This document shows, one piece after another, positions 46,701 to 52,189 of a DNA stretch of 52,189 bases (position 1 is the stretch's first letter; each line of letters begins with the position of its first letter). Made by a program: the position numbers and the translations under genes. The notes below the pieces were generated by a model. The model did no database searches. It saw only the letters and a list, made by a program, of their open reading frames with translations, and was not told the origin of the DNA. Origin of the DNA: a virus; the IMG/VR virus record IMGVR_UViG_3300040960_002552, positions 1-52,189 of that record; one strand, given 5' to 3'.

Positions 46701-48956
46701 GTTGCGGGAATATCCTGCCAAGTATGTCCTCCCCACCATACCAGGCAAAGCTCTGCCCATAGTGCCGGGACTCAGTTTCTTAGCAATCGCTTCTTTGTAT
46801 GCCTTTGCCTTCGATGCCCCTTTAGCTGCGCTGATTTTTTTCAAAGCAGCGTCGTCAGCTAGTTTAGAGAGAATTTTCTTCTTAGCTATCTCTTTAGATC
46901 CTTTAAGGGCGGGTAACCCCACTTTTGAACCTACTTTTGAACCTACTTTTGAACCTACTTTCCCTATCGTCCCTGCGCCCCTAGTTAAAACGAAATCCAT
47001 AGCAAGCTGACCCACAAGACCCGATGCACCTACAGCGAGGTCGTATCCCATTCCAGGCTTATACCCAAAAGCCTCCATAGCCTCTCTTTGGGCCATAGCT
47101 TTCGCCGCCTCATTTACAGCCCCTTCCTCAGACGCTGTATACAAACCCATCTCTCTAATCTTTTCCGCCAGCTTTGGGGAGACAAACCCTGCGACTTGTT
47201 CCGCGAGCAAAGGCACACTTTGGGCGTAATATGCAGGGGACATGGCAAACTCGTTCAGCATACCACTCTGATAAATGGCCCCCTTATCTACTTTCGCTTC
47301 TTTCAAGAACTCATCGAAAAGATCTCCAAAAGATTTTGTCTCTGTCTCTGGGAAGTAAGTCAGAGCTTCTTCCCTAGACATCTCGCCCGACTTTATCTTC
47401 TCGGATCTTTTCTCCCAAAGTTCTTCTTGGTATTTGTCAAAAGAGTCTAAGTCCAAACTCTCTCCGCGAGACTCCGCGAACTCTTCAAAGTTACGTCCTT
47501 CCTCGTCACGGAGGAAATTAATAGCATTGCGGACCTCATCGGAATACTGAAATGCTGGGTCATTTAATATAATTTTGCGCCTTTCCCGAAGAGTATCTTT
47601 GTCCTCTTCGGATAGCCCAGCATCTTCCACAGACTTCTCAAAAATGTCGGGCCTAAAGATTGTGGCTTTGTGGATAGTTAATTGCCCCGTCAGCGGGTCT
47701 TTCCTTACGTTCCCCGATAAGTCTCCTTCATCTTTGAATGACTCAGGGAGGTCTTGAATAGTCCTTTCGTATATGTAATTGTCAGAAATTAGAGTAAATA
47801 ACTCATCCTCTGGGTCTATGTTAAATCCTAGCCCAGCAGCGTCTGAGTTATTAACAAACCCCGCGAGTGCCGAACGGAACTCCTCTTTAGCTTCTGGATC
47901 ATCTGGCTCCGACGCTGCTCTCCGCAAGCTGGTTAACAAAGGGTTTTTGTTTTTCCCCGTTAAAAGAGACTTCTTGACGTAAGAATCTAGTTCTTGAAGG
48001 CGAACCTGTTTAGCCAAGGAGAGTCCTTGTTCCCCTTCTGCTTTTTCCGTAGCGAGCTTAAAAGCAATCAGGGCTTGATCGGGTCTGATGTGTCCGTTCT
48101 CCAAAGAAAACTTTATAGCTTCTGAGGGACTATTAAAATTTCCCAATGCGGCGGGGGACGCTTCTACGGTTTCCCCAACTTCTTCACCCCCCTCAAAATA
48201 TGGAACCGATGCAAACGGTATTAAGTCAGACCTAACGGCAACTTGATTAAGGTCTTTCTCTCGGACCCCAGACAACAAATCATCAATCCCCTTCTGTCGA
48301 GCTTGTTCTTGGAACTCATTAATGGGGGTGTATTTATTTAAAGCGGCAGCAGTAGCTCTAGTATTTTGTGGGTAATCCTGATTAAAGCTCGCGGCCCCCC
48401 GGTTGGCGAGGGTCTTGATAGTTTTGTCGTCTAAAGCAGAAATTATCTCAAGTCTGTTGCCCGTCGCGTCTGGACTTGGTTCAATCGCAGCGGCTTGAAT
48501 AGCTGCTTGGACTTTTTCTTCAGAAAACTCTGCCCCCTCTGGGACTTCAACCCGAAAGTTACTGGCGAATTGGTTATATGCGTCCTGATACTCCTTCTCA
48601 GTGGCTTCACCTTGATACTCCCCGCGCCCCAGCTTTTGTAGTTTGTCGAAGTTTATGTATCTTAATCTGTCAGAATGCTCTTCAACAACTTTTCTCTCAG
48701 TGTCGTTAAGTCCCTCTGTTATGCTAGAGTCTAGCGAAGGGCGGTCTACCTTCCACACTGCAAAATCAGGGATAGGTTCAACAGCAGTAGGAGCAGGGAA
48801 CTTCTCTGACTTTTTCTCCTCCTCTTCCTCTTCGAGATCAGTATTCGTCGAGGGTTCTAGTTCGGAGTCTTCTGGTAAAGAGCCAGTAAGACCTTCTTTT
48901 TCTAGCTCATCTTCGGACGGCTCAGGCGTGGGGGAGGGGAATTTGGTGTCTGCCAT
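37734..48956 (-). CDS. Giant polyvalent protein (3,740 residues), multi-enzyme ejected virion protein
   Basis: Layout: acidic N-terminus (1-55); long helical region; a KVGS repeat and hydrophobic Gly-rich segment (about 625-690); Pro/Glu/Thr linker (about 1030-1110); a zincin-like segment with EEFAH at 1501-1505, first His replaced by Glu; a ParB-like segment with GNHR at 1807-1810; a methyltransferase-like domain with VDIGGG near 1938; an NlpC/P60-like domain with C2112 and H2164; an ADP-ribosyltransferase-like domain about 2325-2515; then about 1,180 helical residues. Repeated linkers of RFDEREDSIL(R) and GAPAITPE type separate the modules. Established knowledge: phage polyvalent proteins combine such domains and enter with the DNA to counter host defences. 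I infer the same here. No RNA polymerase motif seen. Confidence 0.85.
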   Translation of the reverse strand: MADTKFPSPTPEPSEDELEKEGLTGSLPEDSELEPSTNTDLEEEEEEKKSEKFPAPTAVEPIPDFAVWKVDRPSLDSSITEGLNDTERKVVEEHSDRLRYINFDKLQKLGRGEYQGEATEKEYQDAYNQFASNFRVEVPEGAEFSEEKVQAAIQAAAIEPSPDATGNRLEIISALDDKTIKTLANRGAASFNQDYPQNTRATAAALNKYTPINEFQEQARQKGIDDLLSGVREKDLNQVAVRSDLIPFASVPYFEGGEEVGETVEASPAALGNFNSPSEAIKFSLENGHIRPDQALIAFKLATEKAEGEQGLSLAKQVRLQELDSYVKKSLLTGKNKNPLLTSLRRAASEPDDPEAKEEFRSALAGFVNNSDAAGLGFNIDPEDELFTLISDNYIYERTIQDLPESFKDEGDLSGNVRKDPLTGQLTIHKATIFRPDIFEKSVEDAGLSEEDKDTLRERRKIILNDPAFQYSDEVRNAINFLRDEEGRNFEEFAESRGESLDLDSFDKYQEELWEKRSEKIKSGEMSREEALTYFPETETKSFGDLFDEFLKEAKVDKGAIYQSGMLNEFAMSPAYYAQSVPLLAEQVAGFVSPKLAEKIREMGLYTASEEGAVNEAAKAMAQREAMEAFGYKPGMGYDLAVGASGLVGQLAMDFVLTRGAGTIGKVGSKVGSKVGSKVGLPALKGSKEIAKKKILSKLADDAALKKISAAKGASKAKAYKEAIAKKLSPGTMGRALPGMVGRTYLAGYSRNYGASLLQIQNSPEGQDMTLDQQREFAADAAAFKTGFEAALTAGFAKGGFDVVESSILKGISPKALKKHLSKDFGKIDNKKFSELVGTSIKELEKELGVARGGIPKLLLGAASEGIEEGLPSGASVIFEDFLTSYLDYNELNEDVPLLRIFDKYLEFGKYLASGQVDSELLKEAYETGKGDFIIGAVLGGGVSGLSSAGSGLGSLVAPSKDSREAAMQASQLLYEDISDRLAESGSPLTAEVVANVLTSPARGRDFDGKTRAEVEELIAKGKLTMDDAARMGLAPPTPTPTSTPTPEPVPGTEPTPEAEPTPEAEPTTEAEPTTEAEPTTEAEPVPGTEPTTEAEPPPEATPTAEGEADAPIEIIFEPVEADPEAELNKEIDKALDSDQQAAADPSKLSSPDVTPDPRVEPLSEDQEVDRVVAQVDETTFPESTKTPTDPKVKQQAEAVSDEINRINQAGGRVVFVKDAEEADRVLRKARGGKGIRQSQKAKISKGSSFQANIDGSPVTFVFESKLKNKTTSALRKILKKASRDTQVSKLVGRDSVVLPSNKTTKKLKIKDFDSLTDSEKVSAVLDWLDSNPQNNLDPESDREFITYLRKLSGKAQVTAPPVTANAISSVVSSKVGSPILPPASESPVLNTEQRLGAGRTKRVFSKASIEETAKQFKGEDVEAFKIFMSVLEKALEQLPSTVTLVIGKSRFAAAANRRTGEVTIDPVALFEQFRGNRDIDFSNSSHQKYVSASLQRVVVEEFAHIASFNSIPQSLFDDVVNGMADSDYEYVISTYFKFDKKGAAKARSDLKSNNPQIVKRQKEYLVEEFLRQQYQDKEAGFTTEDSYLLLKGDKRKPIRDLVIAYLKGMYRRITKKTKNGRFLSGPERAAVARITDEINMLRMDFKTPLPYGYTFDDSPQGAAADIEALSQMFPPQEPDAVGAPAITPEQDADYLAAVESGDMETAQRMVDDYLLKVKNTLLENRKGGELFPYKGNDYVIQAEYAGQQSAFKIISQEAVEKETIPHKDLKSFQNPLAVDREVVSKADISKPIIIGDTGTSYFVLDGNHRLTKAMLDGADIEAYVLSEEQTDRIRVNHKDQPNYTEAEETQTPTTLDAPVTRDADGNVIPLSQRFDEREDSILRAPAFASEQDSENIWAYPEQLYDSADTSINEKKRPAGYNTLKKQGKIKSGELIVDIGGGRFDNLVKDAAEQGALVEVYDPFNRTPEHNARVVDAVKDGQADMAMSHNVLNVIKEDENIIDVIRQAKNAVKIGGEAHFSVYQGSKADRERGARQTSKGWQRFQTTREYLPFVEAVFGKGNVSLKGSIITATKTYTDEKSQVGVLGAPAITPEEVLKKVEQINEESPYLNCESFCNLIVGDKGFKKQFSKTEVEIFSVDEALQEIEVGDILGFGGDKNNIDRHYSVYVGGGEVYEVEQWGSNPRKNTLSDNLEGYEALSTIYSPLNQRFDEREDSILRAPRISDEDARDDAIYMDSVDRNDYEMAEEALERVAARYGVENPELVVRDKDGDILTPAQRFMIPPGVISPQKIARHKELEAKHDAGTITPEETAEAERIVAEAAKAAGFETRTRHATGATFDAFDRGEIPEFDPDTNIRGFHVSNEADSFSSYKYQSSRNKVLNLFVKKGRTVDRVTAQQIVARGEETDRFPSGFDTVVFTEPAGTPTQEQQEAFDQGEPIALANGYFVKKGPPMRMEIQGRMVDVGGGADLYRESDPNSIITGYADLEEAFSFHNEEHLVIRSPEQIKSADPFTGVPIDERFDRDQDSILYSPRFLDDVDGGDDVRATAEFDIRPLLQTLEIPLVHTSKEFGLFRRMISKLTGVDLPSQRDIVGDDGSFWSEFRKGMIDGNFKDERFRNMIIGNERFVPVVGSLLNRLHTEMMGILKSKKYKGDLPADIREAFNTAIGTEDIVIDRKAKMDVDDQHEADIELINSDDPNSYRQMTPEEADALIQEAREDNPTATDREIGVIAGNLYREKLHEEANNKRKEATDKLLQEAAREHKIKVAKALKELEDGGHTKLAQMVVELRQIITDISDYFGKDGADALSKELKLAFDVTKGFYLSRRYRFFNDPTYKSNLILLLQGEEVKGDEQKVAELEGRIETAIPEFLVIARSEVEKNLLKAKLRAAEISGELVTQDQIQAIRQSQEFKREVDQELGDEDTAAKNAMIKYLASFGDARDYENASSGAKVIHDALKKKKDLLPGIRGLLGQYDSDEDAISGIRVMLQTIQTQTHMLASIMKLKNLVDLDNRLRKDAEAAGEEYNPFILSDDEYRNLNALDRKKFDMLEGNVPASNPLKEKYVRKDIKAALEKTKTPIDMSRADETAKGFARAVSAIGFLNGLTLMGVTTFSGLAFHFRNSLSTVFRAVRAGAFLKPVFTTKLMVRAIAEAAVSLPGVSEKYRYVPDWINRLARGERVSLESLMTEHAKLEGLSVVNQSVRAATYKDLFGLRKPDPSFIADMDKLESLNPASRAFRKLSKKILDYSLKLTNASDNAFRIALFYNNVDLLKKARAKKGEGSFRGVPISEMSDYDIEKEAARMMNKITPGEDYLVQAGKTLAESPLRVVVAPFARFKFETGRTFVNYHTEVLELLKSSNPVMRTEGVKRLAGVIAMYGVSFGPASYLLSKLIGGLDQEEQDALDEGNPSFYKRAQMVRFLNRETGEITDYNFTFMDEMSFFGDPFSYGVQQIRQDRLGAMGAVSGFLGAIAFGEILDQQILSEVYHEAVHTNRDAYGEKIVEETDRGSDRIEKPILYSLKRLAPAFVRGTIEGKQAYDSAQGTESEKMEAAAKALFDRAVRPTKPFTRSVAERHSAILKKYNVFKRNASSHKSDVMTQYIKVGRQERKPTDEEVREAANAYYEGLIQVYDLTDNVTKQFFKMGMSPEEIAVALSSTGLMKKTDIRNYLRGSTRSQLVTRTFSLPLPTSGKDGDEGKLRTFDDVSDANRRYRFMLEARRKYTTKGFEDGTYVPGTYNYKDEE
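42295..42336 (-). repeat. Module linker A, copy 1 (42 nt)
   Basis: Identical over all 42 nt to 43300-43341. Encodes the QRFDEREDSILRAP linker between the NlpC/P60-like and ADP-ribosyltransferase-like modules. Confidence 0.95.
42675..42700 (-). repeat. Module linker B, copy 1 (26 nt)
   Basis: Identical over 26 nt to 43887-43912. Encodes GAPAITPEE before the NlpC/P60-like module. Confidence 0.9.
43300..43341 (-). repeat. Module linker A, copy 2 (42 nt)
   Basis: Identical to 42295-42336. Encodes the same linker between the ParB-like and methyltransferase-like modules. A diverged third copy (ERFDRDQDSILYSP) is at 41358-41407. Confidence 0.95.
43887..43912 (-). repeat. Module linker B, copy 2 (26 nt)
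   Basis: Identical to 42675-42700. Encodes GAPAITPEQ before the segment DADYLAAVESGDMETAQRMV that leads into the ParB-like module. Confidence 0.9.
45640..45850 (-). repeat. Pro/Glu/Thr linker repeats in the giant gene
   Basis: 18-nt units encode PTTEAE and PTPEAE repeats, with PVPGTE interspersed, making a long flexible linker between the helical N-terminal part and the enzymatic part. Confidence 0.85.
46921..46965 (-). repeat. 12-nt repeats encoding KVGS
   Basis: Four 12-nt units encode GKVGS, KVGS, KVGS, KVG beside the hydrophobic segment near residue 670 of the giant protein. Confidence 0.8.
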
Positions 48957-49034
48957 GACAACGTATGTAAGTAGTATCCGCTAACACTACACTACGCTGC
49001 CTCTTTCTGCAATGGCAGTTAACTGAAAAATTGT

Positions 49035-50135
49035 TTACTTCCCATCAAATCCTTCACCACCAAAAAGGTTTTCGGGTGTTGGCTCTTTAGGCTTCTCTGG
49101 GAGGGGTAATATGCCTTCGCCAGGAACAAACTGTTTGAAGAATTTTTTGTTTGCTCGGGACTTTCTTTTAATCTCCGCCACCTTTTTAGTAGCCGTATCA
49201 AACAAGTCGCTGAGTTCCTTGGGGGTCATGTTGTCTGGATCATCCTTGAACAACTTATCCGCTTCTTCGGCTCCAAACAATGTAAAGTAAGCGTTCCTAG
49301 CGGCTCGATATATTTGTTGGTTGGAACTTCTAGTGGAACCTCCCGAATCTGTGTCACGATCCCAATCAAACATATTTTCCCCTTGTGGAGGTTTCCCTTG
49401 TTTATCTTCGGTAACCGTCTTTGGACCCTTATCTTCGGATTCTGGAGAAGTTGAGCTAGGCGTAATTTTAGAAAGTGCCGCCAAAGCAGTGGTTGCCGTT
49501 TTCGTCAAATCGGTAAAGTCCGATTTAAGCCCCTCCGCCGCGCTTGGTTTCTTACCTGCTAGGAGCGAACGTAGCTCGTTCTTCTTTGTTGGGTCTGAGA
49601 TTTTGCGAATAGCTTTTCTAGCTTGGTTAAGTCTCCCTCTCTCGATTAGGAGTTTTACCATCGACTCCGTTTCAGAATCTTGAGCTTCTCGCTGCGCTTG
49701 AGTTTCTTCTTTAGCTTCATCAATATCTTGTTGGCCCATAGAGAGGGTCGCTTTGATTGTTGGGTCTTGGCGGTCCGCAATAGACAAACTAGATTCCAAC
49801 TTATTAAAAGCAGCTTGTCTTTCTACGGGGTCTTCTATCTGTAGAATTGTATCTACCTCACCTACAACCCCATCGACTTTTTTTTGGGCGGCTAATTCTA
49901 ATTCTGCCTCTCTCGCTGCCTTTTCTCTACGCTCTTTTTCTGCCTCTATGAGTTGCCGCGCTCTCTCGGCTTTCATTTTTCTTTCCTCGGTTTCCTTAAT
50001 TGACTCTCTGACGGGGTTTATAGACTTAGTATAATAGTCCGAAAACCTCCGCTGGCTTTCAGAACCGCCGACACCTGGGCCGAAGTAACTTCCTTTTAAG
50101 GGGCCAATATTCTGATTGTAAAAATCGTCTGCCAT
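49035..50135 (-). CDS. Coiled-coil internal virion-like protein
   Basis: 366 residues from the ATG at 50135, located 22 nt after the upstream stop; an extension further upstream is not favoured. The central part is a long charged coiled coil (ERARQLIEAEKERREKAARE), then LVKLLIERGRLNQARKAIRK-type helices and a Ser/Pro linker (ALSKITPSSTSPESEDKG). It precedes the giant gene and belongs to the same operon. I infer an ejected or internal core protein of a podovirus. No enzyme motif. Confidence 0.6.
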   Translation of the reverse strand: MADDFYNQNIGPLKGSYFGPGVGGSESQRRFSDYYTKSINPVRESIKETEERKMKAERARQLIEAEKERREKAAREAELELAAQKKVDGVVGEVDTILQIEDPVERQAAFNKLESSLSIADRQDPTIKATLSMGQQDIDEAKEETQAQREAQDSETESMVKLLIERGRLNQARKAIRKISDPTKKNELRSLLAGKKPSAAEGLKSDFTDLTKTATTALAALSKITPSSTSPESEDKGPKTVTEDKQGKPPQGENMFDWDRDTDSGGSTRSSNQQIYRAARNAYFTLFGAEEADKLFKDDPDNMTPKELSDLFDTATKKVAEIKRKSRANKKFFKQFVPGEGILPLPEKPKEPTPENLFGGEGFDGK

Positions 50136-50157
50136 AATAATTGCTAATTTAATGTAA

Positions 50158-51555
50158 TTAGTCGTTGACACCTTCAGTTCCAAAACCAGTAATATAGTTG
50201 CCGCCATTTCTTATGATGGTGGGCTTTGTTGATTTTGCAGGGAATCTTCTTGCTTCGACTGCGAAGTCAATATCTGCCCCAGGTATGTCACGCTCTGGGA
50301 TAGGCGATCCTGTCCGCTTTGCTTCAGCGACCGCTTCTTGATATTCCGCTTCAAGCCTATCAAATAGTCTAGGATCATCGTAGCGCATCTTATCGAGCAT
50401 GTCTTCGCCAAACTTCCTTTTCGCAGCTTCGGGAGACATGCGCCCTTCGGCTACCATTTTACTGTATCTGTCTATGATTCGTGAGTCAGGAGCAATTTTC
50501 TTGGCCCCCTTAGATAGCGCAGTATAGGTTCCGGGGGCTACCCCTACCTCTTTGTCTGCTTGCATCTGGTAGAGTTCGGCTAGTCCCCCATCTCCTTTCA
50601 CTCCAGTAAACCCTTGCGCCCTTAAATTTGCTGCTTTTTCAGCGTATTCTTCACGACTGATTTTGGGCCTTCCGTCATCATACTCCCCTATGTCGGGTTC
50701 TTGGTATGGTTTACTCCCCGCAGCAGCGGCCTTCTTCCCAGCGGCTCTTACTCTTCGCAGTGCCTCCGCTTTAGCAAATGCGGGTTCATTTATAAATCGG
50801 TCTACCCGCGCACGGGGAACCCCAGCCGCGTATGCTTGGCTAGACGCCTTTGCAATGGCTTCTGCCCTGTCACTTCCTGGACTCATCTTCATCGCTTCCA
50901 TCAAAGCCGTAGCAGCCTCCTGCCTAGCCTCCACATCTTCATTAAATCTAGGGACTGATGCTTTGTATTCTTCTCTCTCTATAAAACGATTTAGAACTGA
51001 CTCAGGCACTCCCGCATCCTTAGCTTGTTTTTTAGCGGCTTCACCGACTTCACCTAAATAATCAGGATCTATCGTGATTGCGGCTCGTAGTTTTTTGGCG
51101 GCCTCCTGTCGCGCTCGCAGTTCTTCCTCATTCTTCGGGGGGCTATATGACACGGGTTCTCGGCTTGTGGGCTTACTTGGGGCTGTAGGGGTAGCCGCAG
51201 GTGCTGTAGGGGTAGCCGCAGGTGCTGTAGGGGTAGCCGCAGGTGCTGTAGGCGTAGCCGCAGGTGCTGTAGGTTTAGCCGCAGGTGCTGTAGGATTAGA
51301 CACAAGTTTAGACACAAGTTTAGACACAGGGGTAACCTCTGGGATTGAAATACCCCTACTCCTTAGCATCTTGTCCACATTGAAATTAGGCGTTTTTGCT
51401 GATACAGGATCAGCCGCAGTAGGAGCATTAGGAGCCTCAGATTTTTTTCCGGCCAAGGCTCTCCCAACAGATTGTAATACTCCCTTTCGATCCTCGGAAG
51501 ACCCCTTATCCTTTTTACTGCCGAATTGCCCTCGTTTTCTCTTGCGTTGTCTCAT
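50158..51555 (-). CDS. Virion-like protein with APT linker repeats
   Basis: 465 residues. A basic N-terminus, then VSKLVSKLVS and five to six TAPAATP heptapeptide repeats (about 90-130), then alternating helical segments (EEELRARQEAAKKLRAAITI and VEARQEAATALMEAMKMSPG, which look like diverged copies of each other), and a C-terminal domain. Likely internal virion protein beside the giant protein. No family recognised. Confidence 0.6.
   Translation of the reverse strand: MRQRKRKRGQFGSKKDKGSSEDRKGVLQSVGRALAGKKSEAPNAPTAADPVSAKTPNFNVDKMLRSRGISIPEVTPVSKLVSKLVSNPTAPAAKPTAPAATPTAPAATPTAPAATPTAPAATPTAPSKPTSREPVSYSPPKNEEELRARQEAAKKLRAAITIDPDYLGEVGEAAKKQAKDAGVPESVLNRFIEREEYKASVPRFNEDVEARQEAATALMEAMKMSPGSDRAEAIAKASSQAYAAGVPRARVDRFINEPAFAKAEALRRVRAAGKKAAAAGSKPYQEPDIGEYDDGRPKISREEYAEKAANLRAQGFTGVKGDGGLAELYQMQADKEVGVAPGTYTALSKGAKKIAPDSRIIDRYSKMVAEGRMSPEAAKRKFGEDMLDKMRYDDPRLFDRLEAEYQEAVAEAKRTGSPIPERDIPGADIDFAVEARRFPAKSTKPTIIRNGGNYITGFGTEGVND
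51182..51300 (-). repeat. 21-nt tandem repeat encoding TAPAATP
   Basis: Unit GCAGGTGCTGTAGGGGTAGCC (21 nt) on + repeated five times, the last copies mildly diverged. Frame-preserving. Confidence 0.85.
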
Positions 51556-51576
51556 TGTAAGTTCCTAATAAAAATA

Positions 51577-52170
51577 TTAACGACTCTTTTGTTTTTTCTT
51601 CCTAACGCTATTTAAAACGTCCCTCTTATTGCCCAACATACTGGGTCGTTCAGACCCTACTTTACGACCATACCCTGCACCTGGGTTAGAATTGGGGTTT
51701 GCTGTATTCCCTCTGTTCCCACCAATCGGTTTACCATACCCAGCACCTGGGCTAGAATTGGGGTTCGCAGTTGGAGGCTTAACTCCTGCGGGGCTAGGAG
51801 GGGTAGAGGTTGGTGGTTTGACCAAGGCAGGACTAGGTGGAGTCTCGGTGAACGCAGGGCTAGGAGTAGGCTTACTCCCCAACATACTGGGCCGTTCTGT
51901 TCCAACAGGGCGACCATACCCCGCACCCGCTGAAGCGTTAGGGTTCGCTGTATTCCCTCTGTTCCCACCAATCGGTTTACCATACCCTGCACCAGGCTTA
52001 GAGTTAGGGTTCGCTGTATTTCCTCTGTTTCCACCAAGGGGCTTACCATACCCTGCACCAGGCTTAGAGTTAGGGTTCGCAGTTGGAGACTTAACACCTG
52101 TGGGGCGAGGGGGAGTGTCCGTGTTCATCCCGCCTTGGGGGTTACGCCTACCTTTTCTTCCTTTTCTCAT
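51577..52170 (-). CDS. Gly/Asn/Pro-repeat protein
   Basis: 197 residues. Basic ends and five copies of a 22-residue repeat with NPNSKPGAGYGKP and GGNRGNTA, two diverged. No hydrophobic core or enzyme motif, so largely disordered. First gene of the leftward virion block in the window, 21 nt before the APT-linker protein. Could bind DNA or serve as a packaged linker. No family recognised. Confidence 0.6.
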   Translation of the reverse strand: MRKGRKGRRNPQGGMNTDTPPRPTGVKSPTANPNSKPGAGYGKPLGGNRGNTANPNSKPGAGYGKPIGGNRGNTANPNASAGAGYGRPVGTERPSMLGSKPTPSPAFTETPPSPALVKPPTSTPPSPAGVKPPTANPNSSPGAGYGKPIGGNRGNTANPNSNPGAGYGRKVGSERPSMLGNKRDVLNSVRKKKQKSR

Positions 52171-52189
52171 GTCGTCTACCAGAGGTGTT

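Noticed and set aside
37734-48956. N4-type virion RNA polymerase in the giant protein
   Set aside because: Size is similar, but I could not find polymerase motifs, while polyvalent-type enzyme modules are visible.
1-52189. Integrase, excisionase or lysogeny repressor
   Set aside because: No tyrosine or serine recombinase and no CI-like repressor were recognised; the one HTH protein (36445) does not suffice to call a temperate phage.

Overview
This window reads as most of the genome of a lytic tailed phage. It carries a self-contained replication module, a podovirus-like head module (large portal, acidic scaffold, major capsid protein), a lysis cassette, several alanine/proline-rich virion proteins and one giant 3,740-residue protein. 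I see no tape-measure, sheath, integrase, terminase or phage RNA polymerase gene. The first gene is cut by the window edge and the terminase is absent, so the window is probably not the whole genome. Most start codons lack a Shine-Dalgarno sequence and follow A-rich or repeated leaders. That fits a host with SD-independent initiation, such as Bacteroidota or some PVC-group bacteria, but the host cannot be fixed from sequence alone.

Layout. (1) 1-10,195, + strand: replication. It holds a DUF3310 protein, a RuvC-like resolvase, an SF2 helicase, a Cas4/RecB-type nuclease split in two by a 1.7-kb cargo of small genes, a family A DNA polymerase with proofreading domain, and a primase-helicase. (2) 10,192-28,004, mostly - strand: endonuclease VII, amidase endolysin, a holin/spanin lysis cassette, tail or adaptor genes rich in poly-serine, then capsid, scaffold and portal. 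Two genes point the other way inside this operon: a GT9-like glycosyltransferase and a methyltransferase-like Rossmann protein. The latter sits 15 bp from a divergent sulfotransferase. (3) 28,005-37,550, + strand: an accessory island of about 17 small genes. It includes an ArdC-type antirestriction protein, a P-loop kinase, HTH and zinc-knuckle proteins and a secreted NlpC/P60 peptidase. (4) 37,547-52,170, - strand: a small basic protein, the giant polyvalent protein and three low-complexity virion-like proteins.

Most notable signals. The giant protein is built from swappable enzymatic modules (ParB-like, methyltransferase, NlpC/P60-like, ADP-ribosyltransferase-like). They are separated by linkers that repeat exactly at DNA level (42 of 42 and 26 of 26 bases), so module exchange by recombination looks recent. 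In the accessory island, at least nine genes begin just after tandem heptanucleotide leaders (CCTGTAA-, CCTGAAA- or CCCTTTA-type), usually 1-3 nt before the ATG. A 91-bp element is duplicated upstream of two island operons with only four A/G differences. A 24-bp minisatellite followed by an alternating purine-pyrimidine decamer tract lies between two operons. Together the island and the giant protein look like a host-takeover and anti-defence programme: some proteins made early in the cell, others probably delivered with the DNA. That last statement is inference.
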